A DNA stretch of 64,000 nucleotides from Saposhnikovia divaricata (lineage: Eukaryota > Streptophyta > Magnoliopsida > Apiales > Apiaceae): the NCBI GenBank assembly GCA_036435485.1, contig CM071596.1, forward strand, positions 66,885,001 through 66,949,000, written 5' to 3'. Every line of letters begins with the position of its first letter. Position 1 is the first letter of the stretch. A program made the position numbers and the translations under genes. Shown here piece by piece: positions 1-11,775 of this stretch. The notes beneath the pieces were generated by a model that worked only from the letters and a program-made list of their open reading frames with translations, had not been told where the DNA came from and searched no databases.

Positions 1-203
1 ACCAGGCATTGCAGGCATACATGGTATTGTTTGAGGTACATGAACAGGAGCCTTGTTGACAATCTTGCAATTAGAAGATAGGTGATTGACACTATTACAA
101 TTACTACAAGTTTTCCTAGGAGCAAACTTGTCAGGAGAATAATTGTTTTTCTTGTTGATGCCTATCTTACCATTTCTGTTCTTTTTCTTTTTACCCTCAA
201 TTT

Positions 204-2144
204 CTACCTTTTCATTATCTGATTTACCAACAGCCTTTTTGTTATGTAATCACCTACCTTAGCCTTCCCACTAGATTTGGTTTTGCTACTCTCACCACTA
301 ACAAAGTTCTTGTTGACTGGAACATACTTGATATCCAGTTTCCTGAGTTCCTTCTTACTAACAAACTTTTTGTTAGTCGACGGATACCTCTCATCCGTTG
401 ATGGTTCATCTATCAACGGATGATCACTATCCGTTGATTCACAAATAGTCTCTAGATCTTCAAGGCCAGGTTCTAGCTCCTTTTTCTTTTGAGTCCAGGT
501 ATCCTTCACAAACGATTCTATTCCCTGAACTTCTATTATGTTTTGAGAAATATTCCTACAACTTTGAAATTTAGCAATTATCCCTTGTTCTTTTTCAAGC
601 TGGTCTTTTAAAATCAGTTCTCTTTTTAATACAGCTTCAAGTTCACTTTTAGCATTATTGCAATCAACTCTCATTTTCTCAAATTCTAGAAATTGAGCTT
701 TTAGAGCAGCATTTCTATCACTTAAAAACAGATTAGACTCTTTAATCCTATTGTTCTCTTTAGTAAGTGATTTAAGAGTAACACTTAAGTGATATAGTTC
801 AGTAGACATTTCATCTATAACACTATTGCATTCCTCTTTGGTGAGCTCAGAGTGATTAGTAGAAAATACCTGATTGCTAGCTGAACTTGCTTCCTGCTCT
901 CCAGAATCAGTCATCAATGCAAGGTTGACAAACTCAACATCATCATCAGAATGATTGTCATCAACAGCCCAGTCATACTCTTGGGTCAAGAATGCCTTTC
1001 CTTTCTGCCTGAGAAGATCAAAATATTTCTTCTTGTAGTCAACAGTCTCAGTTGACTTTCCTTTGTTCTCAGATCTAGGTTTCCTGCATTCACTTATCAT
1101 GTGACTAGCAATTCCACAATTGTAGCATTTAATTTTGGATTTATCCACATAGTTGCTTGTGGAAAAATCCTTGTTAAATGGCTTGGCCACCCCAGAGTTT
1201 CTCTTGAATTTCAGCTTAGAGAATCTCCTAGATAGAAAAGCTAAGTGCTCATCTATCTCATCCAATTCATCCTGCTGAAGGACATTCAATTCCTCAGACA
1301 CCTTTTCCTTGCTCCTGCTTGATTCTGCTCTACCTTTACAAACCTCCCTGTTTGGTGTAGAACTAGCAGCTTCTGTCCTTTCCTCCTTCTGCTCCAAGTT
1401 GGCAACAAGTGCAACTGACCCACTTTTCTTTTGAGACTTCTCAATCCCTTCATCCTGCTCCATTTCCAGCTCATATGTCTTTAAAGTTCCATAGAGCCTT
1501 TCAAGAGTAAATGTCTTGTACTCTTGAGTGTTTCTTAGAGAAACAGTCATTGGCTTCCATTCCTTGGGCAGTGATCTCAGAAATTTGAGATTATAATCTT
1601 TAACTTGATAGATTCTTCCATACAGTTTCAAACCATTTAGTAGCTTTTGAAATCTACTAAATGTATCATTCAATGTTTCTCCACTCTTAAAGTGGAAATA
1701 TTCATACTGTTGGATTAGTAGTTGCATCTTGTTTTCCCTCACCTGTTCTGTTCCTTCACAAAGGGTTTGAACAGTGTCCCATACTTCCTTGGAGGTAGTA
1801 CAGTTAATAACATTGTCAACCATGTCTGTTTCTAGACCACTGAACAGTATATTCATGGTCTTTTTGTCTTTGTGGACTTCTGAAATATCTTCAAGACTCC
1901 ATTCAGAAACAGGTTTGGGAATGAGAGTGTCAGGCACACCTTCAGCCAGGCCAACTCTTGTTGCAGTCTTCATTGGAACGTGAGGACCCTTGTCAATGCA
2001 ATCCACAAAACCCTCATCAATAGACGAGAGATGTAGACGCATTTTTACTTTCCAGTGAAAGTAATTCTCTCTATCAAGAACTGGAATCTTTACTCCATAA
2101 TCCTTCTTAGACATGTTAGAAGTGTGTTGATCTTTAAACTTCAA
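204..2144 (-). pseudogene. Copia gag polyprotein, C-terminus frameshifted
   Basis: A 646-residue gag ORF. The N-terminal third looks like the UBN2/DUF4219 gag domain of plant Copia elements (VLDRENYFHWKVKM near residues 23-36; a region with KEVWDTVQTLCEG and LRSLPKEWKPM). A CCHC zinc knuckle, CYNCGIASHMISEC, follows near residue 340, then an acidic linker and a long charged coiled-coil segment (about 430-530). Gag packages element RNA into cytoplasmic virus-like particles. The ORF stops at 204, but minus-strand coding character, including a second CCHC-like knuckle, continues in another frame to the window edge. An A-tract at about 235-240 is the likely slip site. I call it a pseudogene on that basis; an alternative is a programmed frameshift. 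The C-terminal part overlaps a cluster of ATCCGTTGAT motifs. Confidence 0.75.
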
Positions 2145-2158
2145 ATATGTTAGAAGCT

Positions 2159-2172
2159 TGCTCTGATACCAA
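2159..2172 (-). promoter_or_regulatory. Primer-binding site of Copia A
   Basis: The minus strand reads TTGGTATCAGAGCA directly after the LTR end. This is the usual initiator-tRNA-Met complementary site of plant Copia elements and fixes the LTR/internal boundary and the orientation. Confidence 0.8.
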
Positions 2173-2173
2173 T

Positions 2174-3173
2174 TGTTATTCCCAGATTACACACTTGTAT
2201 AATTGTAGAAGGGGGGTTGAATACAATTCTTGATATTTATAAATTTTTGATAAGAACTCCAGAAATCTATACTTAAATAATTGCTGTAGAAAGATTAATG
2301 CACAAAAACATAAAAATCATGTGGTTAAATGAACCACCTGAAGCTTTTATTCGAAGAAAACTCTATGATACAAAAGTACACAGCTTCTGTTTTACAACTC
2401 TTTGCTTTCTAAGGATATTCAACAAAAACCCTAAGCAAATGTATCTGTTTTCTTAGCTTTCAAAGAGTTGCTACACTTGGTTATATATCCCAAGTTTTAC
2501 AAGTACTACTGAAATAAAATAATATTAATCTAATTCTAGTTGACTTGCTACTACACTCCAAATACACATGTAGCCGAAAGGTTGTCCTTGTGAACAGACA
2601 TGTCTCCTGCACCTTTCTTGTATTCATAGTGTAAACGGAATGCTTCTTTCTTCTGTGTTTCCAAAGTATGGCTGCCATACTGCTTTTTGTATCTACTATC
2701 AACCCATGTGATCTGTTAGTTAAACCTGTCCTTATCAACTGCTAATCCCCAGCTTCGCATAGAAGAAAGTGTCAATGATTATCCGTTGATATTGTACACT
2801 GACATCCGTTGATGATATATTGAGTTGTATCCGTTGATATTGAGATTTGAGCTGTATCAGTTGATAGAGTGGATTTGAGTTGTATCCGTTGATAGAGTTC
2901 TGTCTTCATCCGTTGATGCACTTTCACTTAGACAGAATTACATAGCATAGCTTATTTACAATTGGCTACCCTATTCTGCCTATCCATTGATGGTCAACAT
3001 GACTGTGGATAAAAACACTATCAACTGATAACATAGAGATACTGCAGTATGCTACAAAACCTCATCCATTGATGAGCTACCTGTCAACGGATAGAGTTAT
3101 AAATCCTCATCCGTTGACAGCTACAAAACCTTATACAACTTGATTGATTGTGAAGTTATCATCAAGTACAACA
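2174..3173 (-). repeat. 5' LTR of Copia A
   Basis: Bounded by TGTTAT at 2174 and ACAACA ending at 3173 (TG...CA on either strand) and directly next to the primer-binding site. A TATATAA-like box lies on the minus strand at about 2481-2488 and is a candidate LTR promoter. The U3-side portion (2770-3120) is packed with ATCCGTTGAT-type motifs. The far boundary rests on the TG/CA rule because the partner LTR is outside the window. Confidence 0.65.
2770..3120. repeat. ATCCGTTGAT motif cluster in LTR of Copia A
   Basis: At least eight exact or one-off copies of ATCCGTTGAT or its reverse complement ATCAACGGAT occur here (for example near 2778, 2811, 2830, 2885, 2909, 3085 and 3108). The same motif recurs inside gag at 388-442. 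Spacing is irregular, so this is a dispersed motif family and not a simple tandem array. Confidence 0.7.
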
Positions 3174-3248
3174 TATTCCAAACAACTTTTATATAAAAAT
3201 AGGATATAAAGAAGAAAGTTTTGATATTTCTGTTAAATAAGGTTTCGA

Positions 3249-3337
3249 GTGCGAGCTGCCCAGTGGTAAAGGGCCAATGCATTGATTCAAAGGATCACGA
3301 GTTCGACTCTCGCCGGTTACATTTAATTATAAAAAAA
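3249..3337 (+). mobile_element. tRNA-derived SINE, about 89 bp, with target duplication
   Basis: An A-box-like CTGCCCAGTGG is followed by a B-box-like AGTTCGACTCT, the spacing expected of an internal RNA polymerase III promoter, and then by a terminal A-run. The unit is flanked by a 14-bp direct repeat, AAATAAGGTTTCGA, at 3235-3248 and 3338-3351. Structure, A-tail and duplication together identify a retroposed SINE and not a functional tRNA gene. It is unusually short for a plant SINE, so it may be truncated. Confidence 0.75.
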
Positions 3338-3351
3338 AAATAAGGTTTCGA

Positions 3352-3665
3352 AAAATAATGTTTCGATTTTATTTTCTAAAAAATAGGATCTAAAAAAGAA
3401 GTTTCAATTATAATATTTACAATAGAGGAACTCTATAGATAAATAGGATTCGAGCGATTCTAAAACTCCCGGGGGTTTTTCTTTCTACAATAGATAAATA
3501 TATATTAGTTTTTACAAAAAAAAACATTATAATAGTTGTGTATTAAATAAAGGAATATAAGTAAAATAATAACAAATCATAAATTTAAAAATGAAGTGAA
3601 AAAAGCAAATATTAAATTAATAAATTTAAACATTAAAAATCAATAAAAAAAAGCTTGCTAGTCTA
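3352..3665. other. AT-rich non-coding stretch
   Basis: Low-complexity A/T-rich DNA with short poly-A and poly-T runs. I see no ORF or recognisable element. Confidence 0.6.
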
Positions 3666-3673
3666 GTAGGCTT

Positions 3674-4039
3674 TAGGGCTGTCAAAAAAATTCGAAAAAT
3701 TCGATATCCGTTCGAAATATCTGTATTCGTATCCGGAAAAAAGCGGATATTATCCGTATTCGATTTAAAGCGGATATTATCCGTATCCGGATCCGAATCT
3801 TTTAATATCCGATAGATATTATCCGTATTCGTATCCGAAAATATCCGAATCCGAAATTAAGTATATATTATGTCCTTAATGGATTCGTTAATTTTTAATT
3901 GGGGTTAGTTTTAATACCCGAATAAAATTTTAGCTTACTTAACAAAACTTACTTAACCTTTTTTTTATAGTCAACCGAACACCCCCTTTTGAAAAACAAC
4001 AAAACAAAATGGCCCAATCTGCTCTCTCTCTGTTAAATA

Positions 4040-4075
<36 letters not shown>

Positions 4076-4917
4076 TTAAATCTTTGAAATTATATATCAA
4101 ATCATTCGTAGCTCGGTTTGAAAATCCGATTACATATTCGAGTTCTACTAATCGAGACCGTCGTTTTGATATAAATATCATTCGATTCTAAGATGAAATT
4201 TTTTTCGGTGATTTTTGTATAATTCGATTTTATTCGAGTTTGGGCTTGATTTTGAGCATGATAGGTTGTAGATCGTTGTATGTTTATGTATATATGTTGA
4301 TCTTGAATTTTTCTGGGCATGTTTTGGTTCGTCGGAAAATGCTTGAGGTGGCCGGAATCGGCCACTGTGATGTTTGTTCGAAATTTTCTTTTAACCATTG
4401 TGTAGATTGTTGCATGCTAATAGGTATGTGTTAATTTCATAATTTTTCAAAATTGTTTTGGCTCGCCGAAAAATGTTCGATTGAACGAAAAACTCATATT
4501 CGTAATTGTTTTGTAATTCTGGGTTGATATATGTTTAGATCGGGTCGTGTTTAAACATATTTATTAATTTCATAATTTTCGGGGTTGGTTTGGAGTCGCC
4601 GGGAAATGAAATCCGGTGACCGTGTTATTGGATGTTCTTCAAGTTCTTGCTTAAGTGTTGGCTGCTTCATGATCTTGATGTTCTTGCTGTAAGTAGGACA
4701 AAAAAAGAGAATATCCAATTTTTAAATTCATTTTTTGGAAAATAGATTCGGATCCGGATATTATCCGTATCCGGATAATATCCGTCGGATTCGGATACGA
4801 ATATTATTTTTTGTATATTCCCGGATTCGGATACGGATTCGGATACGGTTTCGAACTTCCGGATTCGGATTCGGATATGGCTGTATCCGTATCCGTATTA
4901 TCCGATTGACACCCCTA
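3674..4917. mobile_element. Non-autonomous hAT-like element, 1.24 kb
   Basis: The left end reads TAGGGCTGTC and the right end is the inverse of TAGGGGTGTC. The flanks GTAGGCTT (3666-3673) and GTAGGCAT (4918-4925) match at 7 of 8 positions, as expected of an 8-bp hAT target duplication. Both ends carry clusters of CGGATATTATCCG and TTCGGATACGG motifs (about 3690-3850 and 4745-4905). There is no transposase; a short ORF at the right end encodes only the repeated Ile-Arg product of the motif array. The internal part includes a (TA)n tract. Confidence 0.7.
4043..4074. repeat. (TA)n microsatellite
   Basis: Uninterrupted TA dinucleotide run inside the non-autonomous hAT element. Confidence 0.95.
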
Positions 4918-4925
4918 GTAGGCAT

Positions 4926-6311
4926 CATAGTCTTATTTGGTACAATAATAGTTTGTTTGAGGCTTTAGAATATGTCGTGGGAATTTAGTCGTTTCCAATT
5001 TGCCTCCTTTTATTCGAAGTATGTGTTAGGTCTATTCCCCTTCTAGATGTTTATGAGGACTGGTTTTACCAATATAAATGTTTATGTGGTTTCTAAAAAT
5101 AAAAATCTGAAAATGTTAATGTTTGAGAATTTTTTTCCCTAAAAATGAAAAAACCTTTTCTATTTCGAAGATGTTAATGTTTATGTTTAAAAAGGAAGTT
5201 TGATTTCTTTTCTAAAAAAATGGAACTAAAGAAGGAAGTTTTGAATTTAATTATCTAAAATAAAAAAAAACTAAAAGAAAAAAGATAAAGACAAAGCAAG
5301 TAGAAGCAAGAAAAGGGTTAAAAACATGATGATAAAATTTGATCGAAGCAATGACTTTATATAAATAAGAATATAAAATTTCTTTTCTATTTCGAATAAT
5401 ATGTATTTATGGATATGTTAAATAATAAAATCATTATTGTATTTAAATTAGAAGTGTTAACTACCATAGTTAATGAAGTAGGGTGAGAATGTAAATAAGG
5501 AAAACTCTTAATATAAGATGACTGGTCTAAAATTTAGGAATGCGTTGTGATTGGTTGTAAAATAATTGATAGTTTTCTGATTGGTTAACTGATATATGGT
5601 AGACTCAGGTATTATAATAAAAGATGATATTTTATTTGTCCCTTTCATTTTTTTACACTTTCCTTTTTGAAATTTCCATCTCAATTCTTTACATTTTAAA
5701 AATTCGTTTTTGGGATGTCTCTCCTAAAATAGTAAAATTTTCCTTTTTTGAATGTCTCTCTCAATTCTTTACATTTCAAAATTTCCTTTTTGGAATGTAT
5801 CTCTCAATTCTTTACATTCCAAAATTTACCTAAAATAGTAAAGTATTTAAATTCCAAAACTTACCTAAAATAGTAAAAGTTTTATAATATAAAAAGTAAC
5901 TACACCCACTACTTTCCATTAAATTCACCTAATTGCATAAAATATTGATTGGTTACACCACTTTATTCACTTTTCTTACTTTTTGACTATGTAGACTTAT
6001 ATCACTTTTCTTACTTTATTCACTTTTCTTACTTTTATTCGCTATTTTATACTTTTTCTTAACTTCCGTGCCCATAATAAGAGGAACGGAAGGATCATGC
6101 ATAATCTTGTAAATTTGGCAATTAACAAGTATAAATCACTTGTACGATCAGACAGTTAGTCTAGTAATAAAATATTATCACTTGTCATTGCAGGTGGATT
6201 GGATTCGATTTTGGCTTATCTCAAAATATATTTAAATATAAATATTATTTATTAACTTATAAATTATATATATATTAAAAAGCATAAATCATAGTGTGTC
6301 TCAACTATGAT
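4926..6311. other. AT-rich intergenic region
   Basis: No convincing gene. Around 5630-5880 and 5950-6070 there are degenerate direct repeats of CTCTCAATTCTTTACATT-type and CACTTTTCTTACTTT-type phrases. These look like a decayed element or low-complexity expansion that I cannot classify. Confidence 0.5.
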
Positions 6312-6320
6312 GAAGCTAGC

Positions 6321-6510
6321 TAGTAGAGATCCTCGTTCCCTCCTGTGTCCTGTTTTTTTAGTATTAAAAAAGTGTCCTTGGCCCCAATTAATGAAAATAA
6401 TATTTATATTTTTCTTTTCCTTAAAAAGATCTCGTCAGGGACATTTTTTAATACTAAAAAAGCAATAAACACATAAAAGGACGTGAAGAAGGGACAGAAA
6501 ATCCGGGCTC
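6321..6510. mobile_element. Mutator-like MITE candidate
   Basis: A roughly 190-bp segment with long imperfect inverted arms: TTTTTTTAGTATTAAAAAA-GTGTCC on the left pairs with GGGACA-TTTTTTAATACTAAAA on the right. It is flanked by identical 9-bp repeats, GAAGCTAGC, at 6312-6320 and 6511-6519. A 9-bp duplication points to the Mutator superfamily. No coding capacity. Confidence 0.6.
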
Positions 6511-7634
6511 GAAGCTAGCAGCATTCCAACAAGTACGAAGAAGACAAAAACAGGATGGATTTGGATAGGGGTCATGCAGTTGAGCGGCAGAAACATGTAC
6601 ATATTACAGAGATGGCTTTTCCATTCACCAAAAATCAAGACACTGGTGCATGCATGCAAGGGTCAATACAAACACAGGGCCAAAGCCACTGGGTATGTAC
6701 ATGAATTTATATGTAACTTCTAATAGCGGCTCACTTGCAGCCGCCACTCTTTCAAGTAACTAGTAGCCACTGGGTATGTGGATACTCGATAATGGACAAA
6801 CTTGTTAAACCCTTACATTTTGTCGTTGTGTGCATTGACAATCTGTCATTTAATTTCTAAGATCCGATCGCTTGATCAAGCTTACTGTACGTATAATAAA
6901 GTGTCCATAATAAAAACTACTCCATTCGTTCCAGAAATGTAGGCTGGCTGTTATTTATATACTCCTATATAATAATCTCTGCATGTACATGTGGTATCAT
7001 GACATCTGCCATAGCAATTAGCAACCCTTGGCTATCGGATATTAACCAAACTAAATATTGTTTTTATAATATTAATAATCGAACCTTCAACCATTGTATA
7101 TAACATAATATAGTATTAGTTTTATATTAAAATATTGTTGGCGGGATTCGAACCTTAGACCTTCAACTTTTAGTATTGTTGTATCTAACGGTTGATCTAT
7201 TTGAATCGAAGATCTAACGGTTGTGAATGAGGATAACCAAAAATAAGGAGATAACCAAAAATAAGGGGTAATCAACTACAAATTATACCCCTTTCACTTA
7301 TTATAATATAGTATAGATTTTAGTCCCGACACAAAATATATTTAGTTTCATTCCATGATTTTTCTCTTATCATATAACAATATTTGTTCATTAAATTATT
7401 TTTGTTTATAATCTAAAGATGTCACTCCAATCTAAAGATGCATGAAAAGTTTGGAAGCTCAATTTTCTATGGAACCTGATTTGAAAGAAAAATTTGAAAA
7501 AAAAATGGGGTTTGAGTACATATATTAAAAACACATATAATTGATTAATTTTTTTTCAAAAAATTGACGAATAAATTGATAATAAATTTATTGATAAATT
7601 ATAGTTTGTTTAAAATATAGATTTTATTTCTTGG

Positions 7635-7672
<38 letters not shown>

Positions 7673-7687
7673 ATTTAATTTATATAA
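6511..7687. other. Intergenic region including a segment related to the nitrate reductase 3' flank
   Basis: No gene. The part at about 6846-7400 aligns by eye with about 50085-50420, downstream of nitrate reductase (shared phrases: AGATCCGATC, CTTGATCAAGCT / CTTGTTCAAGCT, CCAGAAATGTA / TCTAGAAATGTA, TAATCTCTG, TTTAGTNTCATTCCAT). At 7141-7156 the minus strand reads GGTTCGAATCCCGC, a B-box-like sequence, but I see no good A box, so I do not call a SINE. Confidence 0.5.
7639..7669. repeat. (TA)n microsatellite
   Basis: TA dinucleotide run in AT-rich intergenic DNA. Confidence 0.9.
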
Positions 7688-8040
7688 TTTTTTTTTGACA
7701 AACAAGAAGATTTTATTAATACTAAAACATCGGAACCCAGCCGGAACAAACCCCCGAACTGTCAACTACAACCTGGTGAAACAAAAAACTAGCTAAACAA
7801 ATAGTCGTTTTGTTTTCAAATTGCTTAACACATAGAATATAAATATTCTTGACAATAATAATGATTACATAGGTTTCCCGAGTTATCCAGTCGACACCAA
7901 AATTTCTGAAAATAATAGCATCACAATTGACCTGCGCAAATAAAAAATCGGTAATAGTCCGTTGTTCATACCCATCAGTTACAACAACTGAGGTTGAGGA
8001 TACATATGCCCCCAAATATAGAACAATCTTTCGTTATGCA
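7688..8040 (-). mobile_element. Possible 5'-truncated LINE 3' end
   Basis: The segment starts on the plus strand with a T-run followed by GACAAACAAGAAGATTTTATTAAT, much like the T-run and phrasing at the 3' end of the LINE at 9528. A 97-codon ORF lies on the minus strand, but I do not recognise it. No target duplication was identified, so this is a candidate only. Confidence 0.35.
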
Positions 8041-9512
8041 AGGTGAGCTCTCACAATAATCACCACCGTTCCAGATTCGAACTCTTATTCTCTATAAATT
8101 CGAACTCTTATTCTACTTCCAATAGAAATTTTAATCGTATGCCTTATAAATATTTATTATACTTCCAGTAGAACTTCTAATCATAATCATATGTCTTCCC
8201 TATTAATTTGAACTCTTCTCCTTTATAAATTCGAACACACCTATTCTACTCTAATGAATTTTTTTTACCGGAATCCTTTAAAAAATAATTATTAATCAAT
8301 TTTAATAATATCATGATCATCGATTTTGACAAATCATTTTTAAAACAACAAGACAATAAACCAAAACGTAACAAAAACACTTCAAAAGATATAATTAGTT
8401 GTCTGAAAAATTTCATAACTGCATAGCACTTGGATAAACTTATCTAAAATGATTTTTTTAAAATTTTTAGGAATGAAGTCAAAGTTTAATCAAAATCTTG
8501 ACTAAATTATCAAAATTTTAGCAAGTCTAATCAAAATTTGGCTTGTCCCCTATCCAACTAACATTAGATTTTAAGTAATTTGATTAACTTGCAGCTTATA
8601 ACAAAAATAATTTCATAATCTAAAAATGATAGGTTATTTATAATTTATTTACATTTTTATAATATATTAATTAGAATTGTATTTATTATTAAAAATAAAA
8701 GGTAAGAACTGTCTTTCTTATAGAATATAATTTTACCACCAATAATTATTCAATGTGTATAAAATCTACAAAAACATTTTAAAATATTAAGAAGTTGTCC
8801 ACATATTTTTAAAATCTTCAAAATAAAATAGAACTCCAACTAATTTATTTATTTTGTGCAATGACAACCTTATTACTCATACAATTTTTCTAATATTTAT
8901 ATTTATTAAAATTTATTTATATTGAATTTTGATTTTTGTCAAATAAATTTTAATCTTAAATATTGAAAAAAAATTCTTAAATTTGAAATATTTAGAGGAA
9001 AAACAATCAAATTTGAGTATAAATATATTAAAAAATATATATATAGTTTATTAGACTTCCTAAGATCAATTTACTAGTTTTGCTCTATATTGAATTAAAA
9101 ATTAGATTTAGACAATTTTACATGCCACACAAAAATTTAGTAATAGTTTAATAATTATTATCCAAACGAGACTACTGGAAATTTGAAGAGACAAAAAAAA
9201 GTTAAAATTTTTTACATTGTTAAAATTTTTTACATTGATAATTCTATTCAATTTACATTGATATTTGGTTTTGGATATCAAAATTTATTTTTTAGTATTT
9301 GAACAATCAAATAAACTTAATTTCTAATAATAGATTTAATTTTATTCAATTTAGAAGACGTACTTATATTTGATTTAAATTATTAAATTTACATTTTGAT
9401 ATTTGAATATAATACTAATATCAATCAAATAAACTATTAGATCTAACGGATCACATCTATCTTTTTAAAATTCAATGGTCCATATTTTTTGATCAGCGAC
9501 CTTATTACAAAA
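8041..9512. other. AT-rich intergenic region
   Basis: Very AT-rich, with no ORF of note and no clear repeat boundaries. It ends at the target duplication of the LINE. Confidence 0.6.
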
Positions 9513-9748
9513 AAATTAGATAAGGATTTTTTTTTTTTGAAAGCAAATTCCATTAATTCAAGGAATAATCATACATAATAGACTCCAACACACAGGGAGG
9601 AGGGGAGGTAAAACAGTTCATTCCTAGCATACAGGGTGGACTAGCAATATTATGAGCTACCCTGTTAACTTGTCTACGAACATGTTGAACCTTCAGATCA
9701 CTACGTTGATGAAGAATGGATCTACAAAACTCAAGAGTAGTACCAACT

Positions 9749-10126
9749 TCAGAAAAAAAACGTAGTAATTTTAATCAAAGCATTCACTACTAATAATGAA
9801 TCACACTCCAGAATCACTTGTTTGATTCCCATCTCAGCAATCCACAGCAAAGCCTCATGCACACATGATGCCTCTGACTCCATTATCGATACATCCTCTG
9901 CAAATCCCTTATGTATACCATCTACAAATTCCCCTTTATCATTTCTTAGTGCCATCCCGACTTTAAACCATGCTGATCCTTCATGTAAAGCAGCATCGAC
10001 ATTCACCTTATACCATCCTGAAGAAGGCTTTTGCCACTTAACTTGTCCCTTAGCTACTTTATTCCTAGTGATTTGCGTGCTCTGAACTGCCCTCCAATCT
10101 GAAACCATCTTAGTACTAATTTCCAT
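9749..10126 (-). pseudogene. LINE ORF2 C-terminal RNase H-like domain fragment
   Basis: A 125-codon minus-strand ORF whose central part (WYKVNVDAALHEGS, then GFAEDVSIMESEASCVHEALLWI and VILECDSLLVVNAL) matches the RNase H-like domain common at the C-terminus of plant LINE ORF2 proteins. The catalytic Asp (NVDAA), Glu (MESEA) and Asp (ECDS) positions are visible. Frame breaks on both sides detach it from the zf-RVT part. Confidence 0.75.
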
Positions 10127-10156
10127 TGCTATCGAATGAAATATTATCTTCCTATC

Positions 10157-10552
10157 CTAAACTTTTTTGTTCCTTGCAAACCATATCCCCCAAAGAATCT
10201 TAGCCATCTGCACCAACGTAGCTTCAGTTTCTGTCCCCAGTTTGTCCAGTAACCATACAGAGAGGTCCTCCACCACTGATGTGTTTATATCACTGTTTAT
10301 ACAATCCCAACACCCTTTTGCAAATTGGCACTCCATAAAGATATGACGCACATGCTCAATGTCCACACCACACATTGGACACATAATTGGAGTTGACACC
10401 CCTCGATTACGAAGAAGAATTCTCACTGGAATATTATTCTTACAGACACGCCACAAAAAGTACTTTAATTTGTGAGGTACCTGCAACTTCCATAATCCAC
10501 CCTTTTGAATCAGCCTCTGCCCCTCGATTAAAATGCCTCTCATACCAGAAAT
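10157..10552 (-). pseudogene. LINE ORF2 zf-RVT region, downstream of the hAT insertion
   Basis: Carries WKLQVPHKLKYFLWRVCKNNIPV and CPMCGVDIEHVRHIFMECQFAKGCW, the zinc-binding zf-RVT region that follows the reverse transcriptase in plant LINEs. The upstream part of the same ORF2 resumes at 17138 on the other side of the hAT element. The host sequence is interrupted only by the hAT and its duplicated CCAGAAAT. Confidence 0.8.
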
Positions 10553-10561
10553 TAGGGCTGT

Positions 10562-10750
10562 AAACGAACCGAGCCGAGCCGAGCTTTGACCGAACTGAGC
10601 CGAGCTTTGATCTTAACGAACCGAGCCGAGCTTTGATCTTAACGAACCGAGCTGATTTTTTAACGAACCGAGCCGAGCTTTGGCCGAACCGAGCCGAACT
10701 CGAGTTGTTCACGAACAGCCTCGAGCCGAGCCGAGCTCGATCCGAGCTCG
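10562..10750. repeat. Left subterminal GAACCGAGCCGAGC array of the hAT element
   Basis: At least six copies of an AACGAACCGAGCCGAGCTTTG-like unit, probably transposase-binding sites as in other hAT elements (inference). The right end mirrors it in inverted orientation. Confidence 0.75.
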
Positions 10751-10753
10751 AAC

Positions 10754-11465
10754 AATTAATTTGGTTGGAGATCTTAGTAGATCACTACTATTCTAACTAG
10801 TACTAGTAACTATTGCTTTGCCACAGATTATTGTTTCTATTTTTTAAAAAATATTTCTCGACGATCCAACCATACGGATATCTAGATATATCTAATTTAG
10901 TGATATTCCCAAATTTTCAAAAAATTAATTTGGTTGGAGATCTTAGTAGATCACTACTATTCTAACTAGTGCTTTGTCACGGATTGCTGTTTCTATTTTT
11001 TTAAAAATATTTCTCGACGATCCAACCCTACGGATGTCAAGATATACCTAATTTACTGATATTCCCAAATTTTAAAAAAATAAAAAATTAATTTGGTTCG
11101 AGATCTTAATAAATCACTACTATTCTAACTAGTACTAGTAACTAGTTCTTTGTCACAAATTATTGTTTTTATTTTTTTAAAAATATTTCTCGACGTTCCA
11201 ACCGTACGGATGTCAAAATATATCTAATTTAATGATATTCCCAAATTTTTAAAAAATAAAAAATTAATTTGGTTCGAGATCTTAGTAGATCACTACTATT
11301 CTAACTAGTACTAGTAGTCTAGTAACTAATGCTTTGTCACGAATTATTGTTTCTATTTTTTCTAAAAATATTTCTCGACAATCTAACCATACGGATGTCA
11401 AGATATATCTAATTTAGTGATATTACCAAATTTTCAAAAAATAAAAATTAATTTGGTTGGAGATA
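10754..11465. repeat. Tandem array, about 163-184-bp monomers, four copies plus a partial
   Basis: Each copy begins AATTAATTTGGTT(G/C)GAGATCTTA. Starts are at 10754, 10923, 11086, 11262 and a partial at 11446. Each full copy contains TTCTCGACGATCCAACC(A/G)TACGGAT followed by an (A/T)-rich spacer. The core matches that of the arrays at 24820-26945 and 27137-27470 in the CACTA element. Confidence 0.85.
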
Positions 11466-11775
11466 AAAAAATAAAAAAGTAATAATTATGATTTTTTCAA
11501 AAAACAAATTTCTTTTCTAGATCCAAGTAATGAACTAATGAAGTAAATATAAGTATTAATATGACCCGGTCCAAATTAAATATCTAAAACAGTAAAACCT
11601 AATATGCTAATACTTACTAAACTTAAAACACTAGCCGCAATTAATATTCTTTCATCTAACTAAATCCCTAATTCCCAACTCTAGTATCGACAAATACTCT
11701 CTCAAATACTCAAGGCTCTAAGCTCTCTCTGACTCTCTCAATCCACTATCTAGTCTCAATCACTTTCTCAATATT

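Larger units (their letters stand above)
1..3173 (-). mobile_element. Copia-superfamily LTR retrotransposon A (partial, cut by left edge)
   Basis: Minus-strand element entering from the left edge. Reading on the minus strand, a 1,000-bp LTR (2174-3173) is followed by a primer-binding site matching initiator-tRNA-Met usage (TTGGTATCAGAGC, plus 2159-2172) and then a gag-type ORF with a CCHC knuckle. The long gag with a coiled-coil tail resembles the Sirevirus branch of Copia, which is an inference because pol lies outside the window. The second LTR and the target duplication are not visible. Gag carries an apparent frameshift near 230-245, since a second knuckle (CSNCNSVNHLSSNC) is encoded at about 80-125 in another frame. 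Confidence 0.8.

Noticed and set aside
3249..3330. Functional tRNA gene
   Set aside because: The A and B boxes are imperfect, no clover-leaf is evident by eye, and the A-run with flanking duplication shows retroposition.
4735..4968. Small protein with Ile-Arg repeats
   Set aside because: It is the translation of the CGGATACG-type subterminal array of a non-autonomous hAT.
7087..7275. SINE on the minus strand, from a B-box-like GGTTCGAATCCCGC
   Set aside because: No good A box at the right distance, no A-tail and no flanking duplication found.
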